From JBQTIU01 sp052387815 (GTDB lineage: Bacteria > Pseudomonadota > Alphaproteobacteria > CACIAM-22H2): a stretch of 8,352 nucleotides of DNA. Shown here piece after piece: positions 6,100-8,352 of the stretch (its first letter is position 1; the number at the start of each line of letters is the position of its first letter). The notes under the pieces are model-generated. The model was not told the DNA's origin. It did no database searches and worked only from the letters and a program-made list of their open reading frames with translations. Both the position numbers and the translations under genes were made by a program. The DNA lies in assembly GCA_052387815.1 (NCBI GenBank), contig JBQTIU010000006.1, forward strand, positions 1 to 8,352, read 5' to 3'.

Positions 6100-7393
6100 C
6101 GGCGCCCTGGCGCCTTCGGCGGATCTCGTGCGCCTGTCCGCCGCCGCCGCCGCGCGGCTGATCATGGCGGGCGCGCTGACGGCGGAAGGGCTTGCGAGAG
6201 CGCTGCTCGCGCGCATCGGCGCGCGCGAGCCGAGAGTCGCCGCCTGGGCCTATCTCGACCCCGATCGGGTCCTGGCGGAGGCCCGGGCTCGCGATCGGGA
6301 GCCCCCGCGCGGGGTCCTGCACGGCGTGCCGATCGGCGTCAAGGACGTGATCGACACCGCGGATATGCCGACTGCGTGCAATTCACCGATTTACGCGGGC
6401 TTCGTGCCCGATCGCGACGCCATCTGCGTCGAGCGCCTCAAGGCCGCCGGCGCGATCATCATGGGCAAGACCGTGACCACCGAGTTCGCGTTTCTCCGCC
6501 CCGGCCCCACCCGTAATCCACACGATCCGCGGTGCACGCCGGGCGGCTCGTCGAGCGGCTCCGGCGCCGCGGTCGCGGACTTCATGGTACCGGCGGCGCT
6601 CGCGACCCAGACCGGCGGCTCGACCATCCGCCCCGCCGCCTTCTGCGGGGTCGTCGGCTACAAGCCAGTCCACGAGTTTTGGGACACGCGGGGGCTCAAG
6701 CACCTCGCCCCGTCGCTCGATTCCATCGGTCTCATCGCGCGCGAGCTTGCCGATGTCGCGCTCGTTTCCGCCGTGCTCGCGGGGCGGACGCCGGTGCCGG
6801 TCGGGACGACGGCCGCGCCGCGCATCGCACTCTGTCCCACGCCGTACGCCGACCAGGCGGAGCCGGCGGCACGGGCCCGACTCGACGAGGCCGCGCGCCG
6901 TCTCGAGGATGCGGGGGCGAGCGTGCGCGCGCTCGACCTACCGGCGGACTTCGCGGCACTCAACGAGGCGCACCGCGTGATCATGTCCGCGGAGACGGCG
7001 AAGTCCTTCGCCGCGGAATGGGCGCACCACCGCGACGAGCTCAGCCCCGAACTTGCCGCTTTTATCGCGCGCGGTCTCAAGCACACGCAGAGCGAGGTCG
7101 CGGCGGCCCGGGCCGAGGCGCGGCGCTGCCGCGCCTGGCTCGACGGCGCGCTGGCACCGGGCGAGACGGTCCTGACCTTCAGCACGCCCGGCGAAGCGCC
7201 GGAAGGGGTCGAGGCCACCGGCAACGCGATCTTCAACCGGATGTGGACGCTGCTCGACGCCGCGTGCCTGACGGTGCCGGCCGGCGCGGGGCCGCGCGGC
7301 CTGCCGCTCGGCGTGCAGTTGGTCGACCCGCGGGGGGAGGAGGGGCATCTCTTTGCCGTGGCACGGTTCGCGATGACGGTCGCCTTGGGCTGA
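6083..7393 (+). CDS. Amidase-signature hydrolase, malonamidase E2-like
   Basis: This is an amidase-signature enzyme that hydrolyses a C-N amide bond, about 436 residues from the chosen start. The Ser-cisSer-Lys triad is intact. With the GTG at 6083 as residue 1, Lys87 lies in GVPIGVKDVIDT, the cis-Ser is Ser156 in PGGSSSGSG, and the nucleophile is Ser180 in TQTGGSTIRPAAFCG. The gaps of 69 and 24 residues equal those of malonamidase E2 (Lys62, Ser131, Ser155), and the flanking motifs also resemble it. The start is uncertain. GTG 6083 overlaps hyuB by 17 bases and suggests coupled translation; GTG 6128 would align better with the malonamidase N-terminus; ATG 6164 would cut into the first helix. 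None has a good ribosome binding site. As the last gene of the operon it probably hydrolyses the amide or carbamoyl product of HyuAB. Related enzymes in the family include 1-carboxybiuret hydrolase and allophanate hydrolase. The substrate is unknown. Confidence 0.88.
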   Translation: MPPAPDGALAPSADLVRLSAAAAARLIMAGALTAEGLARALLARIGAREPRVAAWAYLDPDRVLAEARARDREPPRGVLHGVPIGVKDVIDTADMPTACNSPIYAGFVPDRDAICVERLKAAGAIIMGKTVTTEFAFLRPGPTRNPHDPRCTPGGSSSGSGAAVADFMVPAALATQTGGSTIRPAAFCGVVGYKPVHEFWDTRGLKHLAPSLDSIGLIARELADVALVSAVLAGRTPVPVGTTAAPRIALCPTPYADQAEPAARARLDEAARRLEDAGASVRALDLPADFAALNEAHRVIMSAETAKSFAAEWAHHRDELSPELAAFIARGLKHTQSEVAAARAEARRCRAWLDGALAPGETVLTFSTPGEAPEGVEATGNAIFNRMWTLLDAACLTVPAGAGPRGLPLGVQLVDPRGEEGHLFAVARFAMTVALG

Positions 7394-7537
7394 CGAGTTT
7401 GCGCGGCCGGCTTGCCCCCCGCCTCTACCTAGGCGCGCGCGCCGCGGCCGTGTCGCCCTCAGGGGGGATCGTGTATCATCGGTTCGCGGATCATCCCGGC
7501 CGCGAGGCGGGTTCGACGGCGGCGGACAGGCTTTCAC
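7394..7537 (+). other. Intergenic stretch after the operon, no clear terminator
   Basis: These 144 bases separate the amidase from the SUMF1-domain gene. Only a weak 5-base-pair hairpin (7420-7424 with 7431-7435) and GC alternation (7432-7440) are visible. There is no GC stem followed by a T run, so operon transcription may read through or end by another mechanism. Confidence 0.5.
7474..7479 (+). promoter_or_regulatory. Candidate -10 box for the SUMF1-domain gene
   Basis: TATCAT matches the sigma-70 -10 consensus at five of six positions and is the most AT-rich spot in the intergenic stretch. No convincing -35 box lies 16 to 18 bases upstream. Transcription would start near 7486, about 50 bases before the ATG. 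Confidence 0.3.
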
Positions 7538-8352
7538 ATGCTGGCCCGGTCCACATCCCAATACGCGTCCGCCGCCCTCGGCGCCATGCTCGCCGCGCTC
7601 GTGGCCACGGCCGCGCCGGGGGCCGAGCTCGACATGGTCCCCATTCCCGCCGGCCCGTTCCTCATGGGCGCGAACGACGGGCCCGCCGACCAGCGCCCCG
7701 CCGATGTCGTCGAGGTCGAGGCGTTCGCGATCGACCCCATCCCGGTCACCAACCACCGCTTCGCCGAGTTCCTGTCCGCGGTCGGGCCGGTCGATGCCGC
7801 GGGACGGGACCGGTTCGACGTCGATGACCCCGATGCCCGCATTCATCGCCTCGGCGCCCGATTCCTCGCCGACCCCGGCTATGGGGATCATCCGGTCGTC
7901 GAGGCCACGTGGTTCGGGGCGCGCGATTACTGCCGCCGGCGCGGCGCGCGGTTGCCGAGCGAAGCCGAGTGGGAGAAAGCGGCGCGCGGCGCCGCCGGCC
8001 GCACCTATCCCTGGGGCGAGGCGCCGCCCGATCGATCCCGTGCCCAGTTCGGCGCCGGCTATAACGCGACCGCCCCGGCGGGGGCGCACCCCGCCGGCGC
8101 GACCCCGGAAGGTGTGCTCGACATGGCCGGCAATGTCCACCAATGGGTGAGCAGCCTCTATCGGCCCTACCCCTACCGGAGCGACGACGGCCGCGAAAAT
8201 CCCGACGCGCCCGGCGAGCGCGTGACCCGGGGCGGAGCGCACGACTCGGGCGCGGGCGATCTCAGCTCGGCGTGGCGCGGCCGCGGCACCTCGCGCAGCC
8301 CCGAGCGCGGTCACCATAACATCGGCTTCCGGTGCGCAAGATCGCTCGGCCC
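7538..8352 (+). CDS. Exported SUMF1/FGE-sulfatase-domain protein, 3' end cut by window
   Basis: An open frame of 271 codons starts at ATG 7538, with GGACAGG ending 7 bases upstream, and continues to the window end without a stop. The first 29 residues look like a Sec signal peptide: Arg4, a hydrophobic Ala/Leu stretch, and cleavage likely between residues 25 and 29. The rest is a formylglycine-generating-enzyme (SUMF1) type domain. It opens with IPAGPFLMG (36-44), then has HPVVEATWFGARDYC (118-132), RLPSEAEWEKAARG (138-151), YPWG (157-160), MAGNVHQW (196-203), VTRGGAHDS (229-237) and IGFRCARS (262-269). The last motif normally sits near the C-terminus, so little is missing. The two catalytic, copper-binding cysteines of true FGE, expected just after RGG, are absent (GGAHDSGAGDLSSAW), so sulfatase maturation is unlikely. 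Many such domains have other roles. The gene probably has its own promoter and need not belong to the operon. Its function is unknown. Confidence 0.85.
   Translation, partial: MLARSTSQYASAALGAMLAALVATAAPGAELDMVPIPAGPFLMGANDGPADQRPADVVEVEAFAIDPIPVTNHRFAEFLSAVGPVDAAGRDRFDVDDPDARIHRLGARFLADPGYGDHPVVEATWFGARDYCRRRGARLPSEAEWEKAARGAAGRTYPWGEAPPDRSRAQFGAGYNATAPAGAHPAGATPEGVLDMAGNVHQWVSSLYRPYPYRSDDGRENPDAPGERVTRGGAHDSGAGDLSSAWRGRGTSRSPERGHHNIGFRCARSLG

Noticed and set aside
7400..7450. GC-rich alternating stretch as a terminator or Z-DNA element
   Set aside because: Only a 5-base-pair stem can be drawn, without a T run, and short GC alternations are common at this base composition.
6938..8317. Minus-strand open frame of 459 codons spanning the amidase end, the intergenic stretch and the SUMF1-domain gene
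   Set aside because: It crosses gene boundaries, lies opposite two genes with clear motifs and has a composition typical of a shadow frame.
1..8352. Search for CRISPR arrays, tRNA or rRNA genes, insertion sequences, phage genes or defence systems
   Set aside because: No spaced direct repeats, tRNA-like folds, transposase motifs or terminal inverted repeats were seen; all space is taken by metabolic and transport genes.

Overview
The window is a compact, very GC-rich stretch of bacterial DNA with little non-coding sequence. The gene content (a TRAP transporter with a Tat-type leader on its binding protein, a HyuA/HyuB pair and an amidase-signature enzyme) is typical of accessory catabolic regions in alpha- and beta-Pseudomonadota. 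The sequence alone does not fix the genus.

Layout. The left end is on the minus strand. The first codons of a probable TRAP small-permease gene (dctQ-like, 1-41, cut by the window edge) follow a complete TRAP solute-binding protein gene (dctP-like, 97-1170), with a strong GC hairpin between them. A divergent control region of about 180 bases (1171-1349) has a good sigma-70-type promoter facing right and a weaker candidate facing left. The plus strand then carries a tight four-gene operon: an SDR-fold protein (1350-2132), HyuA (2158-4230), HyuB (4243-6099) and an amidase (about 6083-7393). The gaps are 25 bases, 12 bases and a probable 17-base overlap. After a 144-base intergenic stretch, an apparently separate gene for an exported SUMF1/FGE-sulfatase-domain protein (7538 onward) runs off the right end, probably only a few codons short of its stop. 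No stretch longer than 300 bases lacks a gene.

How the genes may work together (inference). The TRAP system would import a small acidic compound. The ATP-dependent HyuA/HyuB pair would open a cyclic amide or imide, or carboxylate a ketone-like substrate. The amidase, which resembles malonamidase E2, would hydrolyse a resulting amide or carbamoyl group. The SDR-fold protein belongs to the same operon but has lost the usual catalytic Ser, Tyr and Lys, so its role is open. I recognise every family, but I do not know a described pathway with exactly this set of genes, and the substrate cannot be named from sequence.

Most useful points to follow: the divergent TRAP/SDR/HyuAB/amidase module as an unassigned catabolic route, the catalytically unorthodox SDR, the SUMF1-domain protein without the FGE active-site cysteines, and the hairpin between binding protein and permease.
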